Positions 27,098 through 39,059 of a stretch of DNA of 64,000 nt are shown here, piece by piece. Each line of letters begins with the position of its first letter. Position 1 is the stretch's first letter. Under the pieces are notes generated by a model that was not told the origin of the DNA, searched no databases, and worked only from the letters and a program-made list of their open reading frames with translations. The DNA lies in assembly GCF_002797435.1 (NCBI RefSeq), contig NZ_PGEN01000001.1, forward strand, positions 62,001 through 126,000. Direction: 5' to 3'. Made by a program: the position numbers and the translations under genes. Origin of the DNA: Sphingomonas koreensis. GTDB taxonomy: Bacteria > Pseudomonadota > Alphaproteobacteria > Sphingomonadales > Sphingomonadaceae.

Positions 27098-29485
27098 ATG
27101 TTCGATCTTTATTACTGCATCACTGGTGAGCATGACATCCGACTCGTGATCCTGGCGGCGATCGTGTGCCTTGTCTCGACGGCGTCGGCGGTGCTCCTGC
27201 TGCGCCAGGCAAGGCTGTCGGGGCGGCAGGGGCGAACCCACTGGACCATCGTCGCCGGCGTCACCACGGGGCTCGGCATCTGGACCACCCATTTCGTCGC
27301 GATGCTCGGCTATGACCCCGGAATCGTCGTCGGCTATGACCTTGCGCTGACCGCGCTCTCGCTCGTGATCGCGATGGCTCTAACCACCGCCGGCTTCTTC
27401 GTCGCGGTGCGCAATCGTAACCGTTTTCCGCGCGCGGCCGCGGCGGTAATGATCGGCGGCGGGATCGCCGCGATGCACTATACCGGCATGTCGGCGGTGG
27501 AGTTCCCCGGCACCTTCTCGTGGCACACCGGCTATCTCCTGTTGTCGCTGCTCTTTGCGATCCTGCCGGTCTATCCGGCGCTTCGGCTGGCGCTCGACGG
27601 CGGCAGCCTGGCGCGCGGCGCGGCCGCTGCGGCGCTGATGACGCTCGCGATCGTGCTGCTCCACTTCATGGGGATGACCGCACTCGAGATCGTGCCGATC
27701 CCGAGCGACGAACTGCGCGGAGTGCTGCTGTCGTCCGGGTCGATGTCGGTGTCGCTGGCCGCAGGCGCGATCGGTATCCTGCTGCTCACCTGCGCCGCGG
27801 TGCTGGTGACGCGGCGGACTCAGGCTGCGCTGCGCAAGCAACTCGATCTGGCGCTGTCGAACATGCATCAGGGGCTGTGCCTGTTCGATCGCAACGAGCG
27901 GCTGATCCTGCGCAACCAGCGCTTTCTGGACCTCTGGGGCCTGTCTCCGGACGATTGCATTCCTGGCATGACCTTGCGCGAGGTCGCCTTCAGCGCGCTT
28001 GGCGGCCGTGCTGCGATTCCCCTGGAGGAGGACTGGTATGCGCGGATGCACGACGAGCTTTGGGCAAGCCTTGCCGGTCCCGAGGCCGCACCCGTGATCG
28101 CTGAGATCAGCCCCAACCTTGTCCTCTCCATCGCCAGCAGGGCGCTGCCCGATGGCGGTTGGGTGAGCACCTTCGACGACATCACCGAACGCCGCCGTTC
28201 GGAAGAGAAGATCGCCTTTCTCGCGATGCACGACAGCCTCACCGGCCTGCCCAACCGCGCGCGTTTCAACCTCTGGCTCGATTTCGAGATGGAGCGCGCG
28301 GAGCGCATCGGCCAGCGGCTCGCGGTGATCGTCATCGACCTCGACGGGTTCAAGGAGATCAACGACACCCACGGCCACGCCGCGGGCGACATGCTGCTCG
28401 CCGCACTCGCCGCCCGGCTCAGCGCCGCGCTCGGCGAGGGTGAGGTGGTCGCACGCCTCGGCGGAGACGAGTTCGCCGCGGCCAAGACCTTCCAGAACGA
28501 TGCCGAGCTGGAGGCGTTCATGAACCGTCTCGAAGCCTGCTTCGCCGATCCGTTCGCGAATGCCGAATCGAGCTTCCTCGTCGGCGCCAGCATCGGCGTC
28601 GCGGCCTGGCCCGCCGATGCCGGCGATCGCGAGACCATCCTCAACAACGCCGATCTCGCCATGTACCGCGCGAAGGCGATGATCGGCTCGGCAACCTGCT
28701 ACTATCAGCCGGGAATGGACGAGACCGCGCGTGCCCGGCGCCAGCTTGCCAACGACCTGCGCCAGGCGATCGACCGCGACGAGTTCTCGCTGGCCTATCA
28801 GCCCCAGCATTCGCTGCGCGACGGCGAGCTCAGCGGCTATGAGGCGCTGCTGCGCTGGAATCATTCGACGCGCGGCTGGATATCGCCAACCGAGTTCATC
28901 CCCGTCGCCGAGGAGACGGGCGAGATCTTCCGCATCGGCCAATGGGTGCTGCGCGAGGCTTGCGCCGAAGCCGGTCGCTGGCCCGGCAGCACCAAGATCG
29001 CGGTCAACCTCTCGCCCGTCCAGCTCATGCAGCCGGACCTTGCCGAGCGGATCACGGAGATCCTGCTTGAGACCGGCCTCTCGCCCTCGCGCCTCGAGCT
29101 CGAGATCACCGAAACTGCGATCATCGGCGACAAGGTCCGCGCGCTTCAGGTGCTCCGCCGGATCAAGGCGCTGGGCATCAGCATCGCGATGGACGACTTC
29201 GGCACGGGCTATTCCTCGCTCGACACGCTCCATTCCTTCCCGTTCGACAAGATCAAGATCGACAAGTCGTTCGTGCTCGGATCGGGCGAAAGCCCGCAGG
29301 CGCGGGCGATCATCCGCGCGGTGCTGGCGCTGGGGCAGAGCCTCAACGTCCCGGTCCTCGCCGAAGGGGTCGAATCCGCCGCGCAGCTGAAGATGCTCGA
29401 AAGCGAAGGATGCGACGAGGTTCAGGGCTTCCTGCTCGGCGCGCCCGCCGAGGCGCCGAGCAAGTCGGTGTCGCGCGCCGCCTGA
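27098..29485 (+). CDS. MHYT-PAS-GGDEF-EAL cyclic-di-GMP signalling protein
   Basis: 795 aa inner-membrane protein. The MHYT sensor has its three motif repeats, THFVAML (about 64-70), MHYTGM (126-131) and LHFMGM (188-193), in seven membrane helices. MHYT is proposed to bind copper and sense diatomic gases. A PAS-like segment (about 245-365) precedes GGDEF, whose active motif GGDEF is intact near residue 455, so diguanylate cyclase activity is possible. The EAL domain begins near 560 with YEALLRW and keeps MDDFGTGYSSL, consistent with phosphodiesterase activity. It may be bifunctional. Confidence 0.95.
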   Translation: MFDLYYCITGEHDIRLVILAAIVCLVSTASAVLLLRQARLSGRQGRTHWTIVAGVTTGLGIWTTHFVAMLGYDPGIVVGYDLALTALSLVIAMALTTAGFFVAVRNRNRFPRAAAAVMIGGGIAAMHYTGMSAVEFPGTFSWHTGYLLLSLLFAILPVYPALRLALDGGSLARGAAAAALMTLAIVLLHFMGMTALEIVPIPSDELRGVLLSSGSMSVSLAAGAIGILLLTCAAVLVTRRTQAALRKQLDLALSNMHQGLCLFDRNERLILRNQRFLDLWGLSPDDCIPGMTLREVAFSALGGRAAIPLEEDWYARMHDELWASLAGPEAAPVIAEISPNLVLSIASRALPDGGWVSTFDDITERRRSEEKIAFLAMHDSLTGLPNRARFNLWLDFEMERAERIGQRLAVIVIDLDGFKEINDTHGHAAGDMLLAALAARLSAALGEGEVVARLGGDEFAAAKTFQNDAELEAFMNRLEACFADPFANAESSFLVGASIGVAAWPADAGDRETILNNADLAMYRAKAMIGSATCYYQPGMDETARARRQLANDLRQAIDRDEFSLAYQPQHSLRDGELSGYEALLRWNHSTRGWISPTEFIPVAEETGEIFRIGQWVLREACAEAGRWPGSTKIAVNLSPVQLMQPDLAERITEILLETGLSPSRLELEITETAIIGDKVRALQVLRRIKALGISIAMDDFGTGYSSLDTLHSFPFDKIKIDKSFVLGSGESPQARAIIRAVLALGQSLNVPVLAEGVESAAQLKMLESEGCDEVQGFLLGAPAEAPSKSVSRAA

Positions 29486-30016
29486 TCAGTTGTTCTTGAG
29501 GACGAACACCGGTCCCAGATCGATCGTGTGGGCAGCGCCGCCCAGCGTAAGCGCGATGTTCGCGCTTCCGGCTGCGTGGTCGCCTGCCGCAACGCCTTCG
29601 ATATGCACCAGCTTCCACTCGCGGGTCAGCTCGACCGATCCGGTAAGCACCGGCGCATAGGGTGCCGAGGCCTGCTGGATCGTGCCTGCGATCCGGGTGC
29701 GCCTGTCGCTGCCGCCATCGGCCAGCCGCGCCCAGAATGCCAGTACCAGCCTGTCGCCCCGCCCGATCGCGCCCTTGATCGGGGCGGAGGCTCCCACGTC
29801 CCAGGGATTGGCCGGTTTGGCCGGGATCGTCACGCGCATCGCCCCGCCGCCCTGCACCTGATCGTCCTTGCGCCCCTTGTGCGTCTGCCCGGAGCCGTAG
29901 ACGCTCCAATTGGCGCTGGGTTCGTTCAGAACGACCGGAGCCGCTGCGGTCTGTCCTTGCGCAGCGGCCCCGGACGCCGCCAGCACCGCCAGCGATGCCG
30001 CGATCAGATAACGCAT
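29486..30016 (-). CDS. Secreted carbohydrate-binding-like beta-sandwich protein
   Basis: 176 aa. The start is the ATG giving signal peptide MRYLIAASLAVLAASGAAAQ with GGGAGGGG upstream; an earlier in-frame ATG adds 23 odd residues. The mature part (LVLAFWARLADGG, WKLVHIEGVAAGDHAAGSANIALTLGG and a final DLGPVFVLKN) resembles the galactose-binding-like jelly roll of carbohydrate-binding modules. It has no catalytic domain. The upstream sequence is AT rich, unlike the rest of the window, and may hold an operator. Family assignment is tentative. Confidence 0.65.
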   Translation of the reverse strand: MRYLIAASLAVLAASGAAAQGQTAAAPVVLNEPSANWSVYGSGQTHKGRKDDQVQGGGAMRVTIPAKPANPWDVGASAPIKGAIGRGDRLVLAFWARLADGGSDRRTRIAGTIQQASAPYAPVLTGSVELTREWKLVHIEGVAAGDHAAGSANIALTLGGAAHTIDLGPVFVLKNN

Positions 30017-30100
30017 ATCGACCCCTCCCAATCGAGGTCGATGATCCAATATAACAATTGCAATATCAATATAGAACCAATCCATGCACCTTCATTTCCC
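30017..30100 (-). promoter_or_regulatory. AT-rich upstream region of the secreted jelly-roll gene
   Basis: About 35 bp (30046-30080) are strikingly A/T rich (ATATTGATATTGCAATTGTTATAT on the minus strand, given here in part as TTGATATTGCAATTG). It has -35-like TTGATA/TTGCAA and -10-like TATATT elements and short inverted repeats. It probably contains the promoter and possibly an operator of the downstream gene. No regulator is adjacent. Confidence 0.4.
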
Positions 30101-30225
30101 GCATATCTGCGGGCTTCGCATCGTGACGGCCGAACCCGCCCCGCGGAAACGCTGGCGGAATCGCCCGGAGACGGCATAGAGAAGGCGTTCCGCCGCGGCG
30201 GAGGGGTTCAGCCACAGGGGATTTC

Positions 30226-31152
30226 ATGCCGTCAGGTCTTGCCGCGCTTCTCGATGATGTCGCCGCCATCACCAAGCTCGCCGCCGCTTCGCTCGACGAT
30301 GTCGGCGCCGCGGCGGGGAAGGCAGGCAGCAAGGCGATGGGGGTGGTGGTCGATGACGCCGCTGTCACCCCCCGCTACGTCACCGGCCTGACGCCCGACC
30401 GCGAATTGCCGATCATCTGGAAGATCGCGATGGGCTCGCTGCGCAACAAGCTGTTGCTGCTGCTTCCCGGCGCGCTGCTGCTCAGCTGGCTCGTACCCTG
30501 GGCGATCACGCCGCTGCTGATGATCGGCGGCGCCTTTCTGTGCTTCGAGGGCGCCGAGAAGGTGATCGAGGCCTTTGGCGGCGGCGGGCACGGCGCCGAT
30601 GAGGAAGCGATCGGCGATCCCGCACATCTTGAGGCTGCCAAGGTCTCCGGCGCGATCCGCACCGACCTCATCCTCTCTGCGGAGATCATGGCGATCGCGC
30701 TCAACGACGTCGCGGCCAAGCCCTTGTGGGAACGCGGCGTGGTGCTCGCCCTTGTCGGCATCGGTATTACCGTGCTGGTCTATGGCGTGGTCGGCCTGAT
30801 CGTGAAGATGGACGATTTCGGTCTCCATCTCGCTCGCCGCCCCGCTCAGCTCGCCCAGGCGATCGGGCGCGGGCTGGTCAAGGGCATGCCCGTGGTGATG
30901 CGTGCGCTGTCGATCATCGGCACCGCAGCGATGATCTGGGTCGGCGGCGGCATCCTCGTCCATGGCGCGGCACAGCTCGGCTGGCACGCGCCGGAAGAGG
31001 CGATCCACCACGTCGCCGAGGCGATCTCGCACAGTGGCGTCATCACCTGGATCGTCACCGCGACGGGGTCGGGCATCGTCGGTCTGGCGGTCGGCACCGT
31101 CATCGCCTTCGTCATCGGGAAGCTATTCCATGGAAAGACCGACGCCCATTGA
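30226..31152 (+). CDS. DUF808 (YedI-like) inner-membrane protein
   Basis: 308 aa. The N-terminus MPSGLAALLDDVAAITKLAA and the block GAFLCFEGAEKVIEA are hallmarks of the DUF808 family. Five or so hydrophobic segments follow (for example ALLLSWLVPWAITPLLMIGG). Function unknown. The gene stands alone. Confidence 0.9.
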   Translation: MPSGLAALLDDVAAITKLAAASLDDVGAAAGKAGSKAMGVVVDDAAVTPRYVTGLTPDRELPIIWKIAMGSLRNKLLLLLPGALLLSWLVPWAITPLLMIGGAFLCFEGAEKVIEAFGGGGHGADEEAIGDPAHLEAAKVSGAIRTDLILSAEIMAIALNDVAAKPLWERGVVLALVGIGITVLVYGVVGLIVKMDDFGLHLARRPAQLAQAIGRGLVKGMPVVMRALSIIGTAAMIWVGGGILVHGAAQLGWHAPEEAIHHVAEAISHSGVITWIVTATGSGIVGLAVGTVIAFVIGKLFHGKTDAH

Positions 31153-31199
31153 GGTTCGCGACGGCACGCCGGCGGATGCGCCGCGCGCCGCTCCCTTGG

Positions 31200-32249
31200 C
31201 TACGGCGTCACCAGCGCGGGCAGGATATGCCGCTCGATCAGCGCCGTGCTGAGCTGGTGCATGTCGCGCTGGTTGTAGTTGGTGCTCAGGATCACGACGA
31301 CGGCCTTGAGATCGGGGAACAGCACCGCCTTGTTGCCGCCATTCCCCGACATGTAGAAACCCGGCCAGGGGCGGGAATTGTCCGGCGTGCGATAGTCGCG
31401 AACCCACCATAGATAGCCATAGCCGTCGAACGGCGTCGCCTTGGCGCGTACGGTCAGCATCTCGCGCAGCCAGGCGCGGGAAACGACCTGCTTGCCGCTC
31501 GCCATGCCGCCATCCAGGACCAGCTGCCCGATCGCCGCGAAGTCCCGAGCGCGCAGGCTCAGCTGGCCGCCGCTCTGGACTTCGCCATTTGGGGAGGTTT
31601 TCCATTGCGCGCCGGTGATGCCCAGCGGATCGAACAGCCGCCGCTGGACATGGGCGTCGAACCGCTCGCCCGTGACGCGCTCGACGATGCGGCCGAGCAG
31701 AAAGGCCCCGGCGGTGCAATAGGAATAGCGGCCGAGCCCATTGGCTCCCCGCGCGTAGTTCCCGGCGATCGGGATATCGAGCGCGAAGCGGGTCCAGTCG
31801 CGCGTCGCGTACATCCGCTCCTCATTGCCCGGGCTCGCATCGGTCCAGTCGTCGCAGTCGAGCGCCGAGGACATGGTCAGCAGGTCGCGGATCGTGATCG
31901 CGCGCTTTGCCGGACCGTCATGGGCAAAGGGCTCGCGATCCTTGAAGAATTCGAAGACCGGCAGATCGACGCTCGCCAGCTTGCCGTCGTCGATCGCCAT
32001 GCCGATCGCCAGTGCAGTGATCGACTTGCCGCTCGATCGTGCATCGATCCGGCTTTCGGGCGTGTTGCCGCGATAGTCGCCCTCGAAGACGGTGCGTCCA
32101 TCCCGGATCACCCGGATGGCTTCGATCTTGCGATACTTGCCCGCCTCGATCTCCGCCGACATCGCCGAAAGGTCGATCCGCGCCGGTCGGGCGGCGGCGG
32201 GCACGGCTACCAGCAACGCGGCGGTCAGGAATGCAGCGCGCATCATCAT
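31200..32249 (-). CDS. Beta-lactamase-fold serine hydrolase, periplasmic
   Basis: 349 aa with signal peptide ending AVPAAARP. It belongs to the class C beta-lactamase/esterase family (PF00144 type). The SxxK nucleophile motif is SSGK (residues 72-75). The usual YxN is replaced by YSY in GRYSYCTAGAF, and the third motif reads GNGGNK. Esterase or peptidase activity is more likely than antibiotic hydrolysis. Its ATG overlaps the stop of the M1 peptidase gene, so the two are co-expressed. Confidence 0.85.
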   Translation of the reverse strand: MMMRAAFLTAALLVAVPAAARPARIDLSAMSAEIEAGKYRKIEAIRVIRDGRTVFEGDYRGNTPESRIDARSSGKSITALAIGMAIDDGKLASVDLPVFEFFKDREPFAHDGPAKRAITIRDLLTMSSALDCDDWTDASPGNEERMYATRDWTRFALDIPIAGNYARGANGLGRYSYCTAGAFLLGRIVERVTGERFDAHVQRRLFDPLGITGAQWKTSPNGEVQSGGQLSLRARDFAAIGQLVLDGGMASGKQVVSRAWLREMLTVRAKATPFDGYGYLWWVRDYRTPDNSRPWPGFYMSGNGGNKAVLFPDLKAVVVILSTNYNQRDMHQLSTALIERHILPALVTP

Positions 32250-33940
32250 CTCCGCTGCATCGCCTCGATCGCCGCGCTCCGCCGCAGGATGCGGGCCATC
32301 GGGTCGATCACCACATGCGCGCTCGCGGGCACACGGATCGTCTCGCTGCCGCCCGCCATCGCCAGCTTGCGCGTCTCGCCATTCACCGCGATCTCGACCG
32401 GGAGCGGGAAGGGGGCCGTACGCGGCGTCTTCCACTGCAAATTGAGCGTGTCGCCGGTGCGCGTCTCGATCAGCTCGGGCAGCGCTGCCTCGCGCAGATA
32501 GATGTCGAAGAACCAGGTAAGGTCGCGCCCGCCCGCTGCGTTCATCAGCTGCTCGAACTCGGGCGTCGAGGTGAAGCGCGGCTTGAAATTGCCCGGCTTC
32601 GGGTCGGGCCGGCCATAAACCAGCCGACGGGTTGCGTCGAAGAACGGCTTGTCGCCGATCAGGTAGCGCAGCGTGTGCAGCACCCACGCGCCCTTGTAGT
32701 AGATGTCCTGGCCGGGGCCGCCCCGTTCGGCCTGATAGACGTCGTCCGATGTACGGACCTTGCCCGACACCAGCGGCTTGCCGTTGAGGACGAACTTGCG
32801 CTGGTGCGCCATCATCGCGGCATAGCGGGCCTCGCCCTCGCGCCACTGGCCGTAGAGCGGCTGCATGTACTGGCCATAGCCTTCGTGCAGCCAGAAATCG
32901 TCCCAATTGGCCGCGGTCATCTGGTTGCCGAACCATTCGTGCGCCAGCTCGTGCTGGAACAGCCAGTCGAACCCGGTCTCGTCCTTCTTATAGTCGTTGC
33001 CATAGGCGTTGGCCGTCTGGTGCTCCATGCCCATGTGCGGCGTCTCGACCACGCCCAGCTTCTCGTCGGCGAAGGGGAAGGGGCCGATCACGCTCTCGAA
33101 GAAATCGAGCGTCGGCGCGAATTCGGCGAACAGGCCCCGCGCCTGGCGCTCCTTGCCGGTCAGGTGCCACAGATGCAGCGGCACCTTGTTGCCGAACTTG
33201 CTGTCGTACGCCCCCTTGATCTCGCCATAGGGGCCGATGTTGATCGCGACGAGATAGGGGTTGATGTTCTTCGCGACCCACCGCCACTCTCCCACGCCGC
33301 GGACTGGAGGTGAGACGGACTCCAGCTTGCCGTTGGCGATCGCCTTTGTGCCGGAGGGAGCGGTGATCCTGAGGCGGATCTCCGGTACTTCGCCGGCCGG
33401 GAAGTCGAGACACGGCCAGAACAGGTCGCAGCCATAGCCTTGCGCGGTGGTTGCGATCCACGGCTTGCCCTGCCAGCTCGACCAGACGATGCCGTCGTCC
33501 CAGGGTGCGTTGACCGCTTCGTGCGGGCGCCCGGCATAGCGGATCCTGGCGACGATCCTGCCGCCCGCCGCGACCGGCCTTGGCAGATCGATCACCAGCC
33601 GCCCGTCGGGGTTGCGCCAGCTTCCGGTCTTCAGGGCTGCACCGTCTATAATGATCTCTGAAACTTCGAAATTCTTGTCGAGGTCGATCAGCAGGCGGGT
33701 CTGTGCGATGCGTGTCGAGAGTGTCAGTTGCGCGAGCCCGGAAAGGAATCGCCGTTCGGGGTCGATCCGAACATCGAGTTCGACATGTTCTATCTTGAGT
33801 GCCGCACGCTCCGGCTCGATCTCGCCGCCCGAACGCATCGTCACCGGCGTGATCGGCGGTTCGCCCTTCTGGGCAAGTGCCGGGGAACACAGGAGAATCA
33901 GTCCGGCAGTCAACAGCTGATTGATGCCACGCCCCCGCAC
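32246..33940 (-). CDS. M1 family (gluzincin) metallopeptidase, exported
   Basis: 564 aa aminopeptidase-like zinc protease. HELAHEWFG with the downstream Glu in FWLHEGYGQYM forms the HExxH-18-E site, and GMEHQTANAYG replaces GAMEN. I chose a GTG start (AAGGA 9 nt upstream) that yields a signal peptide ending SPALAQ; an ATG 60 nt earlier overlaps the lon ribosome site. It is divergent from lon, with the two starts about 50 bp apart. It probably digests periplasmic peptides together with the coupled serine hydrolase. Confidence 0.9.
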   Translation of the reverse strand: MRGRGINQLLTAGLILLCSPALAQKGEPPITPVTMRSGGEIEPERAALKIEHVELDVRIDPERRFLSGLAQLTLSTRIAQTRLLIDLDKNFEVSEIIIDGAALKTGSWRNPDGRLVIDLPRPVAAGGRIVARIRYAGRPHEAVNAPWDDGIVWSSWQGKPWIATTAQGYGCDLFWPCLDFPAGEVPEIRLRITAPSGTKAIANGKLESVSPPVRGVGEWRWVAKNINPYLVAINIGPYGEIKGAYDSKFGNKVPLHLWHLTGKERQARGLFAEFAPTLDFFESVIGPFPFADEKLGVVETPHMGMEHQTANAYGNDYKKDETGFDWLFQHELAHEWFGNQMTAANWDDFWLHEGYGQYMQPLYGQWREGEARYAAMMAHQRKFVLNGKPLVSGKVRTSDDVYQAERGGPGQDIYYKGAWVLHTLRYLIGDKPFFDATRRLVYGRPDPKPGNFKPRFTSTPEFEQLMNAAGGRDLTWFFDIYLREAALPELIETRTGDTLNLQWKTPRTAPFPLPVEIAVNGETRKLAMAGGSETIRVPASAHVVIDPMARILRRSAAIEAMQRR

Positions 33941-33989
33941 CCCATATAGTCCTTCGAATCCGCTCCGTGCGGCGGACCCTGGAGTACAC

Positions 33990-36383
<2,394 letters not shown>

Positions 36384-36542
36384 GTTGAGATCGCGTAAGG
36401 GCAGATTCTCGCGTCGTTTCGGCGCTTTGGCGCGCTTTCCGCTTTACAGCGGGGGCGGGAGCCTGTTTTCTGCCCCACCGGCGTTCCGGCGCCGTTGAGT
36501 CTTCTCATCACATAGCCACAGAAGAGCAGGGGTTCTAAGGGC

Positions 36543-36815
36543 ATGAACAAGCAGGAACTGATCGCGACGGTCGCTGACACCGCGGGGCTCAGCAAGGGCG
36601 ATGCGAGCAAGGCCGTGGAAGCGGTCTTCGACGCGGTCACCACCGCACTCAAGAAGGGCGATGAAGTTCGTCTCGTCGGCTTCGGCACGTTTTCGGTTTC
36701 GAAGCGCAAGGCGTCGACCGGCCGTAACCCGCGCACCGGCGAGCCGATGCCGATCAAGGCTTCGTCGCAGCCCAAGTTCAAGGCCGGCAAGGGCCTGAAG
36801 GACGCGGTCAACTGA
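36543..36815 (+). CDS. hup: DNA-binding protein HU
   Basis: 90 aa nucleoid protein that bends DNA. MNKQELIATVADTAGLSKGDA and the FGTFSVSKRKASTGRNPRTGEP arm are diagnostic (the arm motif GRNPRTGE is intact). It lies 160 bp after lon, with its own likely promoter in that gap. GGGG-type site before the ATG. Confidence 0.97.
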   Translation: MNKQELIATVADTAGLSKGDASKAVEAVFDAVTTALKKGDEVRLVGFGTFSVSKRKASTGRNPRTGEPMPIKASSQPKFKAGKGLKDAVN

Positions 36816-36963
36816 TCTTCGGTTGCTGATTTCGGGGCGGACGGGGCTGGACAAGCCTGCTTCGTCACCCTAGAGGCACCGCTCCCCGCTCGGATCACCA
36901 GTTCGGCGGGGCGCTCCGGTTCGCCGGGGCTGCCCTGATAAAGCCAGGAGCAAACAGGGTATC

Positions 36964-37038
36964 GGGCGCGTAGCTCAGTGGTAGAGCACTGTGTTCACAC
37001 CGCAGGGGTCGCAAGTTCAATCCTTGCCGCGCCCACCA
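36964..37038 (+). tRNA. tRNA-Val (anticodon CAC)
   Basis: Acceptor GGGCGCG / CGCGCCC with encoded CCA. Anticodon arm CTGTG-TTCACAC-CGCAG gives CAC. The D-arm TAGCTCAGTGGTAGAGC and T-arm GCAAGTTCAATCCTTGC are canonical. Confidence 0.97.
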
Positions 37039-37046
37039 CCCCAAAG

Positions 37047-37076
37047 ACCCGCCGGGCCCAGCCTGGCGGGTTTTTT
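37047..37076 (+). terminator. Rho-independent terminator of tRNA-Val
   Basis: Stem ACCCGCC / GGCGGGT followed by TTTTTT, 9 bp after the tRNA. The rest of the gap to 37311 (about 235 bp) shows no gene and probably holds the promoter of the next lipoprotein. Confidence 0.85.
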
Positions 37077-37311
37077 CTTGTCCGCCGCTCCGGACCGTCA
37101 TCGATATCCCTGCAGAGCGCAGTTTCACATACCTGAAACAAACGTCATCAAAGCGTAACACCAGAGTCTCCGAAGTTTCTCTGAAATCCCATCCGCGCGT
37201 CATGCGGGCCCCCTAGCGCGACCGGCGTGGTCGGCAGGGGGATGTTCCGAGTCGATCCGGGGCGCACGCCCGAATCTGACAAGAACCGGGATCCCCGGAA
37301 CGGAGAATTTC

Positions 37312-38955
37312 ATGGCCGACTTCAAGCGTTTGAGCCTCATCCTGATGACGAGCGTCGCGGGCGCCACCTTGGCCGCTTGTGATGGCGCGTCGAGCGTTGC
37401 CTCGCCTGGCCCGGGCACGATCGTCGTTCCGCCGGGCGGCGGCACCCCGACGCCGACCCCGCCGACGCCGACCCCGCCGACGCCGACCCCGTCGCCCCTC
37501 GCATCGTTCGTTGAAACCGCACGGAACGGCGTCACCGTCACCCGTGACGAGCAGCTCGCGATCTTCAACGCGGGTACCAACAATAACAACAACGTCGTCA
37601 ACGGCGCCAATCCGCTGAACGGTTTGGTTGCGCAGAATGCGGCGTCGAGCGTGACACCGTTCAATGCCTCGACGCTCAACTCGTTCTTCGTGAACACCAG
37701 CTTCATCGGCGCGCTCGGCGGTGCGGGCGACACGGCGTTCCAGAACTGGACCTGCAACTCGACAACCGCCAATTTCGGCGCGTCGCCAGCTCCTGCGGCC
37801 AGCACCTGCCTGTCCTCGCTGTCGCGCTCGGCCGCCGCGCCCGCCGCGAGCGCGTGCCCAGCAGGCACGACCGATGCCGGCACCGCCAATAACTATCGCC
37901 TGTGCCGTCTGCCGACGCTCATCTCGGGCACCGTCACGCTCAACCGGATCGACGGCGTCGCCTACCAGATCCGCAGCCGCGTGGACGTTGGCGTTGATGT
38001 CGGCATTTCGGGCTCGGCGCCCGGCGGTGCCGCGGCAACCCTGAACATTGGCGCCGGTGCGCTCTTCGTTTCGGATAATGTCGATACTGCCAACGACTTC
38101 CTGGTTGTCAATCGGGGGTCGAAGCTCAATGCAATCGGCACGGCCAGCTCGCCGATCATCTTCACTTCGGGCCAGAACCTGAATCCGGCAATCATGTCGG
38201 AAGCCAGCCAGGGCCAATGGGGCGGCATCATCCTCGCCGGACGTGCGCCGATTTCCAACTGCTCCAGCGGTTCGAACAATGCCGACGGGACCAGCGCAAC
38301 CTGCGAAGCGACCGTTGAAGGCACAGGCAACGCGCTCTATGGCGGCAACGTTCATGCCGACAGCAGCGGCACCGTCCAATATGTTCAGATCCGTTACTCG
38401 GGCACGGAAATCACACCGAACAACGAGCTTCAGGGCTTGACGCTCGGCGGCACCGGTTCGGGCACCGTGATCGACCATGTCCAGGTTCACAACAGCTCGG
38501 ACGACGGCATCGAGGTCTTCGGCGGCACCACCAACATGAAGTATCTCGCGATCACCGGCGCGGATGACGATGGTCTCGACACCGACATGGGCTGGCGCGG
38601 CTTCATCCAGTTCGCGATCGTCGTTCAGAAGGCAAGCGGTGCGACCAACGACGCCTTCTCAATGGAAATCGACTCGAACGACAACGAGGACGCGCTGCCC
38701 CGCCAGTTCGGCCGGATCGCCAACTTCACCTTCATCCACACGGCGAGCGCGACGCCGGCGGCGATCCGCCTGCGCGGCGGTGCCGACTTCACCTTCGTCA
38801 ACGGCATCGTGAAGGCGGTTGGGCCCTGCCTCAACATCATGGCTGGTGCCACCACCGCGGGCGGCAAGACGACGATCCGTCCGGCAGATCCCGCACTGCA
38901 GGAGGAAGGCCCGCCGAAGTTCAACTCGGTCTACTTCGCCTGCAACGGCGCCTGA
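37312..38955 (+). CDS. Surface lipoprotein with predicted beta-helix repeat fold
   Basis: 547 aa. The N-terminus is a lipoprotein signal with lipobox LAAC (Cys near residue 23), then a TPTPP tandem linker. The body is Asn/Gly/Thr/Ser rich with recurrent strand-turn units (GSGTVIDHVQVHNSSDDGIEVFGGTTNM, quoted in part as VHNSSDDGIEVFGG), typical of a right-handed parallel beta-helix. Several Cys may pair near the C-terminus. The following TonB receptor gene is 105 bp downstream, so the two probably form a surface-capture/uptake pair. Ligand unknown. Confidence 0.8.
   Translation: MADFKRLSLILMTSVAGATLAACDGASSVASPGPGTIVVPPGGGTPTPTPPTPTPPTPTPSPLASFVETARNGVTVTRDEQLAIFNAGTNNNNNVVNGANPLNGLVAQNAASSVTPFNASTLNSFFVNTSFIGALGGAGDTAFQNWTCNSTTANFGASPAPAASTCLSSLSRSAAAPAASACPAGTTDAGTANNYRLCRLPTLISGTVTLNRIDGVAYQIRSRVDVGVDVGISGSAPGGAAATLNIGAGALFVSDNVDTANDFLVVNRGSKLNAIGTASSPIIFTSGQNLNPAIMSEASQGQWGGIILAGRAPISNCSSGSNNADGTSATCEATVEGTGNALYGGNVHADSSGTVQYVQIRYSGTEITPNNELQGLTLGGTGSGTVIDHVQVHNSSDDGIEVFGGTTNMKYLAITGADDDGLDTDMGWRGFIQFAIVVQKASGATNDAFSMEIDSNDNEDALPRQFGRIANFTFIHTASATPAAIRLRGGADFTFVNGIVKAVGPCLNIMAGATTAGGKTTIRPADPALQEEGPPKFNSVYFACNGA
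37447..37491 (+). repeat. Three perfect 15-bp tandem repeats coding TPTPP
   Basis: Unit CCGACGCCGACCCCG occurs three times head to tail within the lipoprotein gene, encoding the spacer that lifts the folded domain from the membrane anchor. The copy number could vary by slippage without breaking the frame. Confidence 0.9.
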
Positions 38956-39059
38956 TCCGCGCCCCAAGCACTCGACGGACACGTGCCGGGGCGGCGGTTC
39001 AACCGCTGTCCCGGCACAAGTCCAACAAGACAGACCTCAAGACTTCGGATCCCGCGACC

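Noticed and set aside
31200..32249. Antibiotic-resistance beta-lactamase
   Set aside because: YxN and KTG motifs are altered and it is coupled to a peptidase, so a general hydrolase is more likely.
37447..37491. CRISPR-like repeat
   Set aside because: Short tandem units without spacers inside a coding frame; encodes a Pro-rich linker.
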